Source: Impatiens glandulifera (taxonomy: Eukaryota > Streptophyta > Magnoliopsida > Ericales > Balsaminaceae). Taken from it: a stretch of DNA of 64,000 nt. The stretch covers positions 25,271,348-25,335,347 of the forward strand of contig NC_061870.1 of the NCBI RefSeq assembly GCF_907164915.1, read 5' to 3'. Position numbers and translations under genes: made by a program. This document shows, piece after piece, positions 23,654 to 34,175 of the stretch; position 1 is the first letter of the stretch; each line of letters begins with the position of its first letter. The notes below the pieces were generated by a model. It saw only the letters and a program-made list of their open reading frames with translations, did no database searches and was not told the origin of the DNA.

Positions 23654-24515
23654 AGAGATAGATCATACTCGGTCACTGTGAAGATGAAACTACGCTGTAG
23701 TAGGGTAAATACCAGTATAGATAACCTTCAAGAAAAATGCAGAAAAATTATCAAATAATAAAAAACTGTAATAAAAAATATTGTCCACCAATAAATAGTT
23801 TCTTGAACAACCAAATTAAGAAAATTCTCTTAAAAAAATTCAAAATAAAAAAATAGTATTATTTAAAGAAAAAATAAGTTGGCTCAATCAAATTTTCTTG
23901 AGACCATTGTATTTTTTATAAAGTGAGATAGTATTGATATACAAGAGAAAGGACAAAAAAAAGAATATTTTAGATATAGAACTTTGTTTGAAAGTTTAAA
24001 TCACACTCGGTCATTGTGGAGATGAAACCACTGTAGTAGTGTAGTATAGTGATTACCGATATTAATAACATTAAAAAAAAATGCAGAAAATTACTAAATA
24101 ATAAAAGCTGAGATATAAAAAAAAATATTGTCTCAAATAAATAATTTCTTGAACAACCAAATTAAGAAAATTCTTAATTTAAACAATTCAAACTAAAATA
24201 ATAGTATTATTTAAAGAAAAAATAAGTTGGCTCAATCAAATTCTCTTTAGACCTTTATATTTTTAATAAAGTGAGATAATGTAGATATACAAGAGTCAAG
24301 ATAAAAATAAGAATATTTTAGAGATAGAACTTTGTTAAAAAGTTTACATCACACTCGGTCATTTTAGAGATGAAACCACACTTTAGTAGAGTGATCACCA
24401 TAACATTTAAGAAAAATAGAGAAAATTATCAAATAATAAAAACTGTGATATAAAAAAATAATATTGTCCACAAATAAATGATTTCTTGCACAACCAAATT
24501 AAAAAAAATTCTCTT
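23530..24515. repeat. Three-unit diverged tandem array (about 350-bp period)
   Basis: Three related units start near 23535, 23895 and 24245. Each contains, in order, GTAGATATACAAGAGTCAAGA (or a variant), TTTTAGAGATAGA, CACTCGGTCATTGTGGAGATGAAACCA, AAAAATGCAGAAAATTA, TATTGTCCACAAATAAAT and TTCTTGAACAACCAAATTAA. The (AT)28 microsatellite at 23595-23650 is inserted in unit 1 and a second AT tract (24521-24549) closes unit 3. No frame is open across the unit, so I cannot say whether it derives from a gene. Confidence 0.75.
23595..23650. repeat. (AT)n microsatellite, about 28 repeats
   Basis: Uninterrupted AT dinucleotide tract inside the first unit of the array at 23.5-24.5 kb. Confidence 0.95.
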
Positions 24516-24518
24516 AAG

Positions 24519-24555
<37 letters not shown>

Positions 24556-24954
24556 GATTAGAGATAAAAAAAAAATTAGGTACGAAATTAATATATATAT
24601 ATAGATTTTAGTTGAGAGAAATATTTAATATTGTTATTTAAAATATTTATTTATATATAACCACCTATTTAAAATAAATAGTCTTAACTTACCCATAACT
24701 TTACAACAACTTATTAATTCTTTTAAAATTCACATCATAAAATAAATTAAACATTATTACATAAACACAAATTACTTCTCACAAACAAAAAAAAAATACA
24801 ACAAAACAAACCTTATTAAAATTATCATGAATTAAACATATAAATAAATTATATAAATAAATTAAAATATAAATAAATAAAATATGTAAACAAATTAAAA
24901 TATAAATAAATTATATAAATTAATTAAAAACAAATTAAAATGACTGAAATTAAA

Positions 24955-26889
24955 GTTTTGAAAACCTTTTGAGTATGTGAATAGTGTCCCTGCATATTTG
25001 GGTTTAGAGGAGAAAGATTTTGTAGAAAAACTTAAAATGCAGCTAAGTGACCTGTAATGGAGTTGTTTGCTGGTGGGTTGGAGATGATCTTATATTATGA
25101 GAGAGAAAATAAGTAAGATAAATAAATTAGGAAAGAGAAATTACCTGAATTTTGTGAATGATTGTAGAGTTAGAAGTTACAAAAGGAGACCGATGATGTT
25201 TTTGCAGTTGCCTGAAATGATCAAATTCCTGAAAAAAAAAATACAAATCAGTGAAAACGAATTATTGAAACATAACATAATTCAAATTCAATTATTGAAA
25301 ACATGATATTGATAGAAAAATTGAGAAGATTATGAATAGAGATAGCACACGACAAAAGGAGATCGACGAAATAAAATGCTCTGTATATGAAGATATCACT
25401 CTTCTCTCTTCAGCTGAACCTTGTTCAACTAAGATTATTTATAGGAATAAAATATTTTGATGGAGTAATATATTGGTTTAGTTATAGTAATATAGAATTT
25501 TTTTTATTTTTATATATTTTCATTAATTATAATATGATAACTGAAATTTTTATATTTACATATTTTCATTAATTATAATATAATAATTGAATTTTTTTTT
25601 TTTACATATTTTCATATTTAATATTTAATGCTAAACTGAATTAATATAAATAAAATAATTTTATAATGAATATAATATAATATTTTAAACTCTTATTATT
25701 TTTACAATTTTTTATAATTAATATTAATGCTAAATTTAATTAATAAAAAATATTAATATATATATATATATATAAAAGAGTAACGGACATATATAATTAT
25801 GAAACTTAGTTAATAGAATTGATGAAAAAATATATTTTTTACATTATTAGTGAGAAAATATATATATGGTAAAGAAAATAAAAAAATTAATTAATAAATA
25901 TAAATGAAGAGAGAGAAATATATATATCTAACACATAAAAATATCTATGATGATGTAAATCATTTTGGAAAGAGCGTGATGTACACCTCCTACCTTTCAA
26001 AATTAAGTTTTGAAAACCTTTTGAGTATGTGAATAGTGTCCCTGCATATTTGGGTTTAGAGGAGAAAGATTTTGTAGAAAAACTTAAAATGCACTTGAGT
26101 GATCTATAATGGAGTTGTTTGCTGGTGGGTTGGAGATGATCTTATATTATGAGAGAGAAAATAAGTAAGATAAATAAATTAGGAAAGAGAAATTACCTGA
26201 ATTTTGTGAATGATTGTAGAGTTAGAAGTTACAAAAGGAGACCGATGATGTTTTTGCAGCTGCTTGAAATGATCAAATTCCTGGAAAAAAAAAATACAAA
26301 TCAGTGAAAACGAATTATTGAAACATAACATAATTCAAATTCAATTATTGAAAGCATGATATTGATAAAAAAATTGAGAAGATTATGAATAGAGATAGCA
26401 CACGACAAAAGGAGATCGACGAAATAAAATGCTCTGTATATGAAGATATCACTCTTCTCTCTTCAGTTGAACCTTGTTCAACTAAGATTATTTATAGGAA
26501 TAAAATATTTTGATGGAGTAATATATTGGTTTAGTTATAGTAATATACGTTGATATAATCAATATTTATTGCTAATTGATATAATCAATATTTATTGCTA
26601 AATTCAATTAATAGATAATTATAATATGATAACTGAATTTTTTTATTTTTATATATTTTCATTAATTATAATATGATAACTGAAATTTTTATTTTTACAT
26701 ATTTTTATTAATTATAATATAATAATTGATTTTTTTTTTTTTACATATTTTCATATTTAATATTTAATGCTAAACTGAATTAATATAAATAAAATAATTT
26801 TATAATGAATATAATATAATAATTTAAACTCTTATTATTTTTGCAATTTTTTATAATAAATATTAATGCTAAATTTAATTAATAAAAAA

Positions 26890-26928
<39 letters not shown>

Positions 26929-27157
26929 AAGTAACGGACATATATAATTATGAAACTTAGTTAATAGAATTGATGAAAAAATATATATATTATATTATTA
27001 GTGAGAAAATATATATATGGTAAAGAAAATAAAAAAATTAATTAATAAATATAAATGAAGAGAGAGAAATATATATATCTAACACATAAAAATATCTATG
27101 ATGATGTAAATCATTTTGGAAAGAGCGTGATGTACACCTCCTACCTTTCAAAATTAA
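24955..27157 (-). repeat. 1.05-1.15 kb tandem duplication with transcription-unit-like features on minus strand
   Basis: Unit 1 runs 24955-26006 and unit 2 runs 26007-27157. Both start GTTTTGAAAACCTTTTGAG and end ACCTTTCAAAATTAA. Unit 2 is longer, mainly through an insertion around 26545-26630. On the minus strand each unit has a TATA-like CTATAAATAATC (about 25432-25443 and 26485-26496). Downstream in each is a segment that looks like an internal exon: a pyrimidine tract and AG, then 28 sense codons (EFDHF..QLQKHHRSPFV..., at 25145-25228 in unit 1), then CAG/GTAATT. Between units the exon differs by a conservative Arg/Lys change and few other positions. I could not assemble a full reading frame with a start, so this may be an unknown small gene, a gene fragment or non-coding RNA. 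Confidence 0.6.
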
Positions 27158-28297
27158 GCATCATTAGATATATATAGATAATTTATATTTGTTTGGGTCA
27201 TATTAATTATGTTTCTCATTATTGAGATTAATTAATCCAATCATGTTACTTAAAATTAGAGATTCACAATTTTCAATGTTAATGTTGAAATATAAAATAA
27301 TATATATAAAATATATATTCTCTTTATTCAATGTTAATGTAGGAATATATAAATAATATATTATTATATTATATTATATTAATTTTTTTTATAATTAATA
27401 GAATGTAATTTATATATAATAAACATAAATTATATAATTTTAATACAACTTATCTCTTTATTCTCACACTCAAAATCGATTTCCTCAGAGTTTAATGCAA
27501 CAAAATGTATTAACTTTTGTAATTGTTTTTTTTAAGGTAATATTAATGTATAATTTATTAAATTAATTAGTTATAAATAATTATGATTAAAATGACTTTA
27601 ATGTAAGTAAAATTGTTATTTGTAATGTTATATTAGTAGTAGATTTATGAAATTGATAATTGAAAAGATAGTAATAAAAAATTCTCATGGTGACATTTCT
27701 ATTGTCAATTTGTCATATTTGCACATAGGTGATCTTGAGTTGTGTTTATCCATTTTCTTTAAAACTTTATAAAGACATGTTGAGAGTAATTAGCTTTTAG
27801 AAATTAGGAAGTTTTGAGTTATAAAAAATTAAATATATTACATATCAAATCAAGGAAATCAATGCAACAAATCTATCATCCAAGTGATTTTTGTTTTAAT
27901 ATAAAGTTTAAAATACTAAAGGATAGAATATATAATGAGACTTGATTTTTTTTTTTAAATATAAGGTTCAAAATATTTAAGGATCTCGTTGAGGTATAAG
28001 AATCGTAATTATTCTATACTAGATAAAATAATACATAAATCGAGATGAAGATAGTAAAAATAAAAAATTGATAAAAATTCATTTCTGAAAAGTCTCGTCC
28101 TGATATTTTGAATACTTAATTCTATATGCGAGAATTTCTCGAGATATCATTTCTTACTAACTACTTTAACAGATAAAATATATTATACAGTCCGTTTTAG
28201 GGATAATTTTTATTAAGGTTTCATTTTCACGTTAAATATCTTAATTTTTGAGTTACAAAATGTTATTTATAGTAAATAGTTTGGTTATAATCTATTT
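27158..28297. other. AT-rich intergenic DNA left of the copia element
   Basis: No gene seen. The sequence immediately left of the insertion site resembles ordinary non-coding DNA and continues after the element at 33101. Confidence 0.5.
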
Positions 28298-28302
28298 AAA
28301 TC

Positions 28303-28465
28303 TATTAGTATATTGTATATATCTTGTTACCTTGTTTAGATTCCTCGATTAGTGGGTTACCTTGTTTAGATTCCTAGATTAGTGGTTTACCTTATTAAGA
28401 GTCTTTTGACTAGTATATATTGTAACATTGTTTATCAATAATGACCATGGGATTAATCTCTATCA
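28303..28465 (+). repeat. 5' LTR of the copia element (163 bp)
   Basis: It matches 32933-33095 base for base. It starts TATTAGTATATTG rather than the usual TG and ends CTATCA. Short for a copia LTR. It contains a 30-bp unit (GTTACCTTGTTTAGATTCC...) repeated twice with one difference (TCG versus TAG) and a third decayed partial unit. The sequence TTGACTAGTATATATTG may hold the TATA box. If the first base pair TG of the 3' copy (32931-32932) is counted as LTR, the 5' copy has TC there, but then the target duplication no longer fits. Confidence 0.93.
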
Positions 28466-28476
28466 TGGTATCAGAG
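28466..28476 (+). promoter_or_regulatory. Primer-binding site (initiator Met tRNA)
   Basis: TGGTATCAGAG directly follows the 5' LTR and is complementary to the 3' end of plant initiator methionine tRNA, the usual copia primer. Confidence 0.93.
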
Positions 28477-28553
28477 TAAAGATCCTCTCAAGATCATCAA
28501 TCGAATTTTTTTTTCTCTTCCTCCCACCTTGCTGCCTCACGCACAAACTTCTA

Positions 28554-29810
28554 ATGTCTGTCCCACCTACTAATTCAGACTCCTCCTCCAATCAAAGTCA
28601 GACGCCCACCACCATGTCTGTTTCTCAATACCACTCTGCTTTCTCTGTTAACAATCTCCGCTCCATAATTCCTATCACCCTAGAGATGGGTAGCGAGGAA
28701 TATCTCTCTTGGGCAGACCTTCTCGAAAACCACTGCTTGATTCACAATGTTTACGAACATCTCAAACCAAAAACTCCCAACGCCTCCGAAACACCTTCAA
28801 CATCTTCCGAGACCGACTCTCTTCTGTGGAAACGCCTTGACGCCCTTGTCAAGCAATGGATATTTGGAACAATATCCAAGGATCTACTAAACACGATCCA
28901 AAAACCTGGTATGACGGCTGCTCAGGCTTGGGAACGTTTAGCGAATATATTTCAAGATAACACAGGTTCTCGCGCTATGTATCTTGAAAATAGGTTTTCT
29001 CAAATTCGTCTCAATGATTTCCCAAACATGAGTGCTTATTGCACTGAATTGAAGATGATTGCGGATCAACTTGCTAATGTTGATTGCCCCGTTTCTGAAA
29101 ATCGACTGGTGTTGCGTCTACTTGGGGGTTTGAATGAAAACTACGAAACAATCGCCACCATAATAGGTCAAAAGAAGCCTCTCCCATCTTTCTACGATGC
29201 TAGATCTGATTTGCTCCTTGTTGAAACAAGGAAGGATGAATTCGTCCACACAAACACCTCTTTTATTGCCTCGGACGATCGTAGCCAAGGCCGCGGAAAC
29301 AACTCTAGCCAATCAGCCCGTGCTACCGGCCAGCAGCAGCAGCAGGGCACCTCTAGCGCGCAGGAACAGGCCGGCCAGGGCCGAGGACGCAGCCAGCGCG
29401 GCAGAGGACGCGGTCGCAACACCAGCCGCACATACCACCAGCAGCAGCAATTCTGGGCACCTCCTGGCCAACAGCAATGGGCACAGTGGGCGCCTGCGGG
29501 CTGGACAGCACCCCTTGTCCCTACCCGACACAACAGATCTGGCCGCAGCAGCAAAGCGCCCCCTGGCACGCATCTGGTCAACAGCAACAAGGCGCCTCCT
29601 GGCGCGGTTCTGGCTATCAGCAGCAACACACTCGGACAGCAGGAGCAGGCGTACTCGGTTCTCGGCCACAGCAGGCCTACATGGCTGAGACGAGCCAGCA
29701 GCAGCCCCAAAGTTACGTTGCAACCGATATCAATCAGGCGATGCACACTTTATCCCTTACTCCGCCTGACGATACTTGGTACATGGATTCGGGAGCAACT
29801 TCACACATGA
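28554..29810 (+). CDS. Retrotransposon Gag protein (copia type)
   Basis: Structural protein forming the virus-like particle of the element. The ATG at 28554 starts MSVPPTNSDSSS, and the frame stays open to 29810. The central part has the Gag polyprotein signature of plant copia elements: an EEYLSWADLLENHC region, WKRLDALVKQWI, SRAMYLENRFSQIRL, a MIADQLANVDCPVSE region and LVLRLLGGLNENYE. A low-complexity RG-rich stretch follows (GRGRSQRGRGRGR), then Q-rich sequence. No CCHC zinc knuckle is present, which is unusual: RNA binding may rest on the RG-rich part. Past about 29515 the frame no longer looks like Gag, while the pol frame takes on the Q/P-rich continuation, so the true Gag end is uncertain. 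Confidence 0.85.
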   Translation: MSVPPTNSDSSSNQSQTPTTMSVSQYHSAFSVNNLRSIIPITLEMGSEEYLSWADLLENHCLIHNVYEHLKPKTPNASETPSTSSETDSLLWKRLDALVKQWIFGTISKDLLNTIQKPGMTAAQAWERLANIFQDNTGSRAMYLENRFSQIRLNDFPNMSAYCTELKMIADQLANVDCPVSENRLVLRLLGGLNENYETIATIIGQKKPLPSFYDARSDLLLVETRKDEFVHTNTSFIASDDRSQGRGNNSSQSARATGQQQQQGTSSAQEQAGQGRGRSQRGRGRGRNTSRTYHQQQQFWAPPGQQQWAQWAPAGWTAPLVPTRHNRSGRSSKAPPGTHLVNSNKAPPGAVLAISSNTLGQQEQAYSVLGHSRPTWLRRASSSPKVTLQPISIRRCTLYPLLRLTILGTWIREQLHT

Positions 29811-32800
29811 CACCCAACTCAGGTAGTCTCTCGCCTTATTCTAATTTAAATTGTGTTAAAAATATCATTGTTGGGAGTGGACAGGAAATCCCGATTCGCG
29901 GTATTGGTAAAACTAACTTAAAACCACCCTTACCACCCTTACTTCTGAACAATGTTCTACATGCTCCCAAACTCATTAAAAATCTTATATCTATTCGTCG
30001 GTTTACTCGTGATAACAACGTCTCTGTAGAATTTGACTCACTTGGTTTTTCTGTAAAGGATTTCCAGACGGGGAAGGTTATCATGAGGAACAATAGCTCG
30101 GGGGATCTCTACCCACTCTCTCTGTCGAGCCAAAGCCAAAAACCCCCAAATAATTCTTCGTTTACTGCAATTTCGTCAAATTTATGGCATAATAGATTAG
30201 GACACCCCGGTGTCGATATTTTGCATTCTCTCAATAAATCAAATTCTATTTCTTGTAAGCCCGTTTTAGGGTCTAAACTCTGTGAGTCTTGCATCTTTGG
30301 TAAACAAGTTAAGTTACCATTTACCAATTCTGTCTCTTATACTACTTCCCCATTCGATATTATTCATAGTGATTTGTGGACGTCGCCTGTGCTAAGTACA
30401 AATGGACATAAATACTATATTCTGTTTCTTGATGATTACACAAATTTCCTTTGGACTTTTCCAATTGGAAACAAATCCCAAGTATTCTCCGTCTTCTCTA
30501 CACTTCAAAATCAAATTCAAACACAATTTCAAAAGCCCATTAAAACAATCCAATGTGACAACGGAACTGAATATAACAACAGTCAATTTCGTACATTTTG
30601 TGACAAAAATGGTCTACAATTTCGCCTCTCTTGCCCCTATACTTCTCCTCAAAATGGTAAAGCAGAAAGAAAAATACGCACCATAAATAACATGATTCGA
30701 ACATTGCTTACTCATGCTTCTCTCCCGTTAAATTTTTGGCATCACGCCCTCGAAATGACCACTTATCTCCTAAATATTCTTCCAAATAAACAAATTCGAA
30801 ATTTCTCACCCACTCAACTTCTATATAACCGAACTCCTTCTTACTCTCACCTAAAAATTTTCGGTTGTCTTTGCTATCCTCTTCTTCCTCCAACCACTAT
30901 TCACAAACTTCATAAACGCTCTACCCCTTGTGTCTTTTTAGGATACCCCTCTAATCATCGCGGCTACAAATGCTACGACCCAGCCTCAAAAAGATTTATC
31001 ATCTCTCGTCACGTCATTTTTGACGAAACAAAATTTCCCTTTTCTCTTGTCCAAAACCCAAACTCAACTCACCCATCTCAATCCGAACCAATAACCATCC
31101 CAATACACATCCAAACCCCGCCCATCACCGAGTCCATTTCCCCACCAAACAACACTCCATTACCGAGCCCATTATCAACTCAACACACTCCACCAAACCC
31201 ACCATCACCCATCACCACTTCACCAGGCCCAAACCCAAACACGACCAGCCCGTCCACAAGACCAAACCGTCCAAATCATTCACCAACCATCATCAATCCA
31301 ACACGGACAATACGAACCCGCGCAATGGATGGGATTGTCTGTCCAAAACGCATTTTCAATCTAAACACACTCACATCTCCATCGCCTATTCCCAAAAACC
31401 CAAAGTTAGCTTTATCAGACCCGAATTGGAAAGCCGCCATGGACGATGAGTTTAACGCTTTAATTAGTAATAAGACTTGGGACTTGGTTCCGCGTCCTCA
31501 GGGTGTTGATATTATACGATGCATGTGGATTTTTAAGCATAAAACTAACTCTGACGGCTCTTTTGAGAGGCATAAAGCCCGTCTTGTTGGTGATGGCAGG
31601 TCTCAGCAGATTGGAATCAATTGTGAAGAAACCTTTAGTCCTGTTGTCAAACCAGCCACCATACGAACTGTTCTGAGCATTGCTTTATCGAAGTCTTGGT
31701 CCATTCACCAAATGGACGTCAAGAATGCATTTTTACATGGTAATCTCAACGAAACAGTTTACATGCATCAGCCTTTCGGTTTTAGAGACAAAATCTTTCC
31801 CGACCATGTTTGTTTATTGCGCAAATCTTTATACGGCTTAAAACAAGCTCCTCGTGCTTGGTATCAAAGGTTTGCAGATTTTGTCTCTACAATCGGTTTT
31901 ACACACAGCACGACTGATCATTCGCTTTTTATCTATCAACATGGGTCCGAAATTGCCTATCTACTCTTGTATGTTGATGACATTATCATTACGGCTTCGT
32001 CTGATCAGTTACGTCAGACTCTCATGAAAAGCTTAGGCGCAGAATTTGCTATGAAGGATTTAGGTAAATTAAGCTATTTCTTGGGAGTTGCTGTATCGTA
32101 TACTAAGGATGGACTTTGTCTTAGTCAGAAGAAATATGCTGAAGAAATTATTGATCGTGCTGGAATGTCTACTTGCAAATCAACACAAACGCCGGTCGAT
32201 ACAAATGGCAAACTTGGAAAATCAACTAGTCCACCAGTCTCTGACCCCACTCATTACAGAAGTTTAGCCGGAGCACTACAGTATCTTACTTTCACACGTC
32301 CTGATATTTCATATGCAGTCCAGCAAATTTGCCTCCACATGCATGATCCGAAAGAGGCTCACTTGGCTGCCTTACACAGAATCATTCGATACTTACAGGG
32401 TACAAAGCACTATGGCCTTCATCTTTACAAATCCTCACTGTCTACACTCGTTTCATATACTGATGCAGACTGGGGAGGATGTCCAGATACCCGTCGCTCT
32501 ACATCTGGCTATTGCGTCTTCCTAGGCGATAATCTTCTGTCTTGGTCGTCAAAACGGCAATCCACACTTTCTCGTTCTAGTGCTGAAGCTGAATATAGAG
32601 GAGTTGCCAATGTTGTCTCCGAATCCTGTTGGCTTCGCAATTTATTGTTAGAACTTCGTATCTCATTGGACAAAGCCACACTGGTCTACTGCGACAACAT
32701 AAGTGCGATTTATCTCTCCCAAAATCCGGTCCAACATCAACGTACCAAACACATCGAAATGGACATACACTTTGTAAGGGAAAAAGTAGATAGAGGTAAA

Positions 32801-32938
32801 GTTCGCATTCTTCATATGCCTTCTCGTTTTCAAATCGCTGACATATTCACCAAAGGACTTCCGCGCATACTATTTGAAGATTTCAGAGACAGTCTCAGCG
32901 TCCGAGAATCTCCCGTTTCGACTGCGGGGGTGTATTAG
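29477..32938 (+). CDS. Retrotransposon Pol polyprotein (protease, integrase, RT, RNase H)
   Basis: Open for 1,153 codons in frame -1 relative to gag. Motifs in order, numbered from 29477: protease DSGATSH (104-110); GAG-pre-integrase zinc-finger region with WHNRLGHP and CESCIFGK; integrase catalytic region with DLWTSP, CDNGTEY and PQNGKAERK; reverse transcriptase with DVKNAFLHG and YVDDIII (832-838); RNase H with DADWGG (996-1001), RSSAEAEY and KHIEMDIHFVREKV. The stop TAG falls at 32936-32938, inside the first bases of the 3' LTR. All key catalytic residues that I can identify are kept. Translation needs either a frame change from gag or independent initiation at ATG 29477. Confidence 0.93.
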   Translation: MGTVGACGLDSTPCPYPTQQIWPQQQSAPWHASGQQQQGASWRGSGYQQQHTRTAGAGVLGSRPQQAYMAETSQQQPQSYVATDINQAMHTLSLTPPDDTWYMDSGATSHMTPNSGSLSPYSNLNCVKNIIVGSGQEIPIRGIGKTNLKPPLPPLLLNNVLHAPKLIKNLISIRRFTRDNNVSVEFDSLGFSVKDFQTGKVIMRNNSSGDLYPLSLSSQSQKPPNNSSFTAISSNLWHNRLGHPGVDILHSLNKSNSISCKPVLGSKLCESCIFGKQVKLPFTNSVSYTTSPFDIIHSDLWTSPVLSTNGHKYYILFLDDYTNFLWTFPIGNKSQVFSVFSTLQNQIQTQFQKPIKTIQCDNGTEYNNSQFRTFCDKNGLQFRLSCPYTSPQNGKAERKIRTINNMIRTLLTHASLPLNFWHHALEMTTYLLNILPNKQIRNFSPTQLLYNRTPSYSHLKIFGCLCYPLLPPTTIHKLHKRSTPCVFLGYPSNHRGYKCYDPASKRFIISRHVIFDETKFPFSLVQNPNSTHPSQSEPITIPIHIQTPPITESISPPNNTPLPSPLSTQHTPPNPPSPITTSPGPNPNTTSPSTRPNRPNHSPTIINPTRTIRTRAMDGIVCPKRIFNLNTLTSPSPIPKNPKLALSDPNWKAAMDDEFNALISNKTWDLVPRPQGVDIIRCMWIFKHKTNSDGSFERHKARLVGDGRSQQIGINCEETFSPVVKPATIRTVLSIALSKSWSIHQMDVKNAFLHGNLNETVYMHQPFGFRDKIFPDHVCLLRKSLYGLKQAPRAWYQRFADFVSTIGFTHSTTDHSLFIYQHGSEIAYLLLYVDDIIITASSDQLRQTLMKSLGAEFAMKDLGKLSYFLGVAVSYTKDGLCLSQKKYAEEIIDRAGMSTCKSTQTPVDTNGKLGKSTSPPVSDPTHYRSLAGALQYLTFTRPDISYAVQQICLHMHDPKEAHLAALHRIIRYLQGTKHYGLHLYKSSLSTLVSYTDADWGGCPDTRRSTSGYCVFLGDNLLSWSSKRQSTLSRSSAEAEYRGVANVVSESCWLRNLLLELRISLDKATLVYCDNISAIYLSQNPVQHQRTKHIEMDIHFVREKVDRGKVRILHMPSRFQIADIFTKGLPRILFEDFRDSLSVRESPVSTAGVY
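32920..32932 (+). promoter_or_regulatory. Polypurine tract of the copia element
   Basis: GACTGCGGGGGTG lies directly before the 3' LTR, at the position of the plus-strand primer. It overlaps the last pol codons. Confidence 0.8.
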
Positions 32939-33095
32939 TATATTGTATATATCTTGTTACCTTGTTTAGATTCCTCGATTAGTGGGTTACCTTGTTTAGA
33001 TTCCTAGATTAGTGGTTTACCTTATTAAGAGTCTTTTGACTAGTATATATTGTAACATTGTTTATCAATAATGACCATGGGATTAATCTCTATCA
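32933..33095 (+). repeat. 3' LTR of the copia element (163 bp)
   Basis: Identical by eye to 28303-28465. It is followed by the target duplicate AAATC. Confidence 0.93.
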
Positions 33096-33100
33096 AAATC

Positions 33101-33944
33101 CATAATAGAATTGATATGTTTTTTCGTCATTCGAGTTTTCGACACAATGAAAAGAATTATTACATCTCTTTCTCTATTTGCGGATTACATGTATATCGCG
33201 CAATAGTTAAAAGTTTATCCCTTAATGAACCCTAATAATGATTTAATTATTTTACTTATTTCAAACCTAAAAGCGCAAATAAAATAAATAGAATTCAAAA
33301 CATAGTTACTTCACTAATCAAAGTCAGCCTCTCGATGAATGAGAGGTTTTCCAGTATCTTCTTCACGAGCTAGTTGACAAATTCTTTGGTGGCAACTTCA
33401 ACTCCCTTAGAATTGAGGAAATCTTTTCATTAGTACTTGCTAATAGATAAGAATGACATTATGGAAATTTCTGAAATAGTAATGTAAACTGACAAACATG
33501 ATTTAAAAAAAATTAAATACAGAAATTAAGTTTAACAAGAAAACGTTATCAAATGAATGCATGTATAAATTTAAGTTATGTTTCAGAACATTATCTCATA
33601 TATATTAATATTCAAAAAAATATATATTTGAATATAATCAAATATATATGTTTTTGAATATAAATATTGATTCTGATATATGTTTTAGTAAATTTGTTTC
33701 ATAATACAAGTTAAAATGAAAAATACATAAATGACCCCGGTTTTGAATGTGCCTTCAAATTTGTTTCATAATATTGATAAATATATAAAGGTCTTGAATG
33801 TCTATCTTAAAATGGGGTAGGTCATATGTTACATAAGTAAAATGTAAATGATTAAATAAAATTAAACGTGTCAATAATTTGTTTATCGTTCAATAATATG
33901 TTACATTCACCAAAAACATGTTAAGAAGTAGAGGTTAAGGTCGG
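33101..33944. other. Intergenic DNA right of the copia insertion
   Basis: Mostly AT-rich. The minus strand at about 33316-33430 has open, less AT-rich sequence with stretches such as LAREEDTGKPLIHREADF, possibly a gene or element fragment, but I cannot name a family. No intact gene is seen. Confidence 0.35.
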
Positions 33945-34175
33945 CAAGGGCGGAGCCACGTTCAATAATTTCCTGGCTGTAGCCTGGGTGTCCTTTTGCA
34001 TAAATTATTTTTCATATAGAGTAAAGGACTTTCATGGTAATTTTGTAGAAATGTTTTTCATAAGGAGAGTGAGTAAAAGACTTCCATTGTAATTTTGCAG
34101 AATTCTTTTTTCATATAGAATGAGAGTAAAGGACTTTCATGGGAATTTTGCAGAATGTTTTTTCATATAAGAGGG
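33945..34175. repeat. Transposon-like fragment with three ~54-bp tandem units
   Basis: It begins with GGGCGGAGCCACG, a string often seen near ends of plant repeats. Then come three diverged units at about 34012, 34066 and 34122 sharing GTAAAGGACTTTCATGG, AATTTTGCAGAA and TTTTTCATATA. Its right edge coincides with the point where the Tnt1-like relic's reverse transcriptase breaks off. Confidence 0.5.

Larger units (their letters stand above)
28298..33100 (+). mobile_element. Structurally complete Ty1/copia LTR retrotransposon
   Basis: A 4.8-kb element bounded by the direct repeat AAATC (28298-28302 and 33096-33100), a 5-bp target-site duplication. Identical 163-bp LTRs, a methionine-initiator tRNA primer site, gag, pol in the order protease, integrase, reverse transcriptase, RNase H (the defining Ty1/copia order), and a purine-rich tract before the 3' LTR are all present. 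No nested insertion is seen. Identical LTRs imply insertion too recent to have gathered a difference over 163 bp. The one evident defect is that gag and pol lie in different frames. Confidence 0.95.

Noticed and set aside
29192..29746. Minus-strand ORF of 184 codons in the copia element
   Set aside because: It lies antisense to the GC-rich RG/Q-coding part of gag-pol. Its Cys/Leu/Arg-rich composition is a by-product of the sense repeat.
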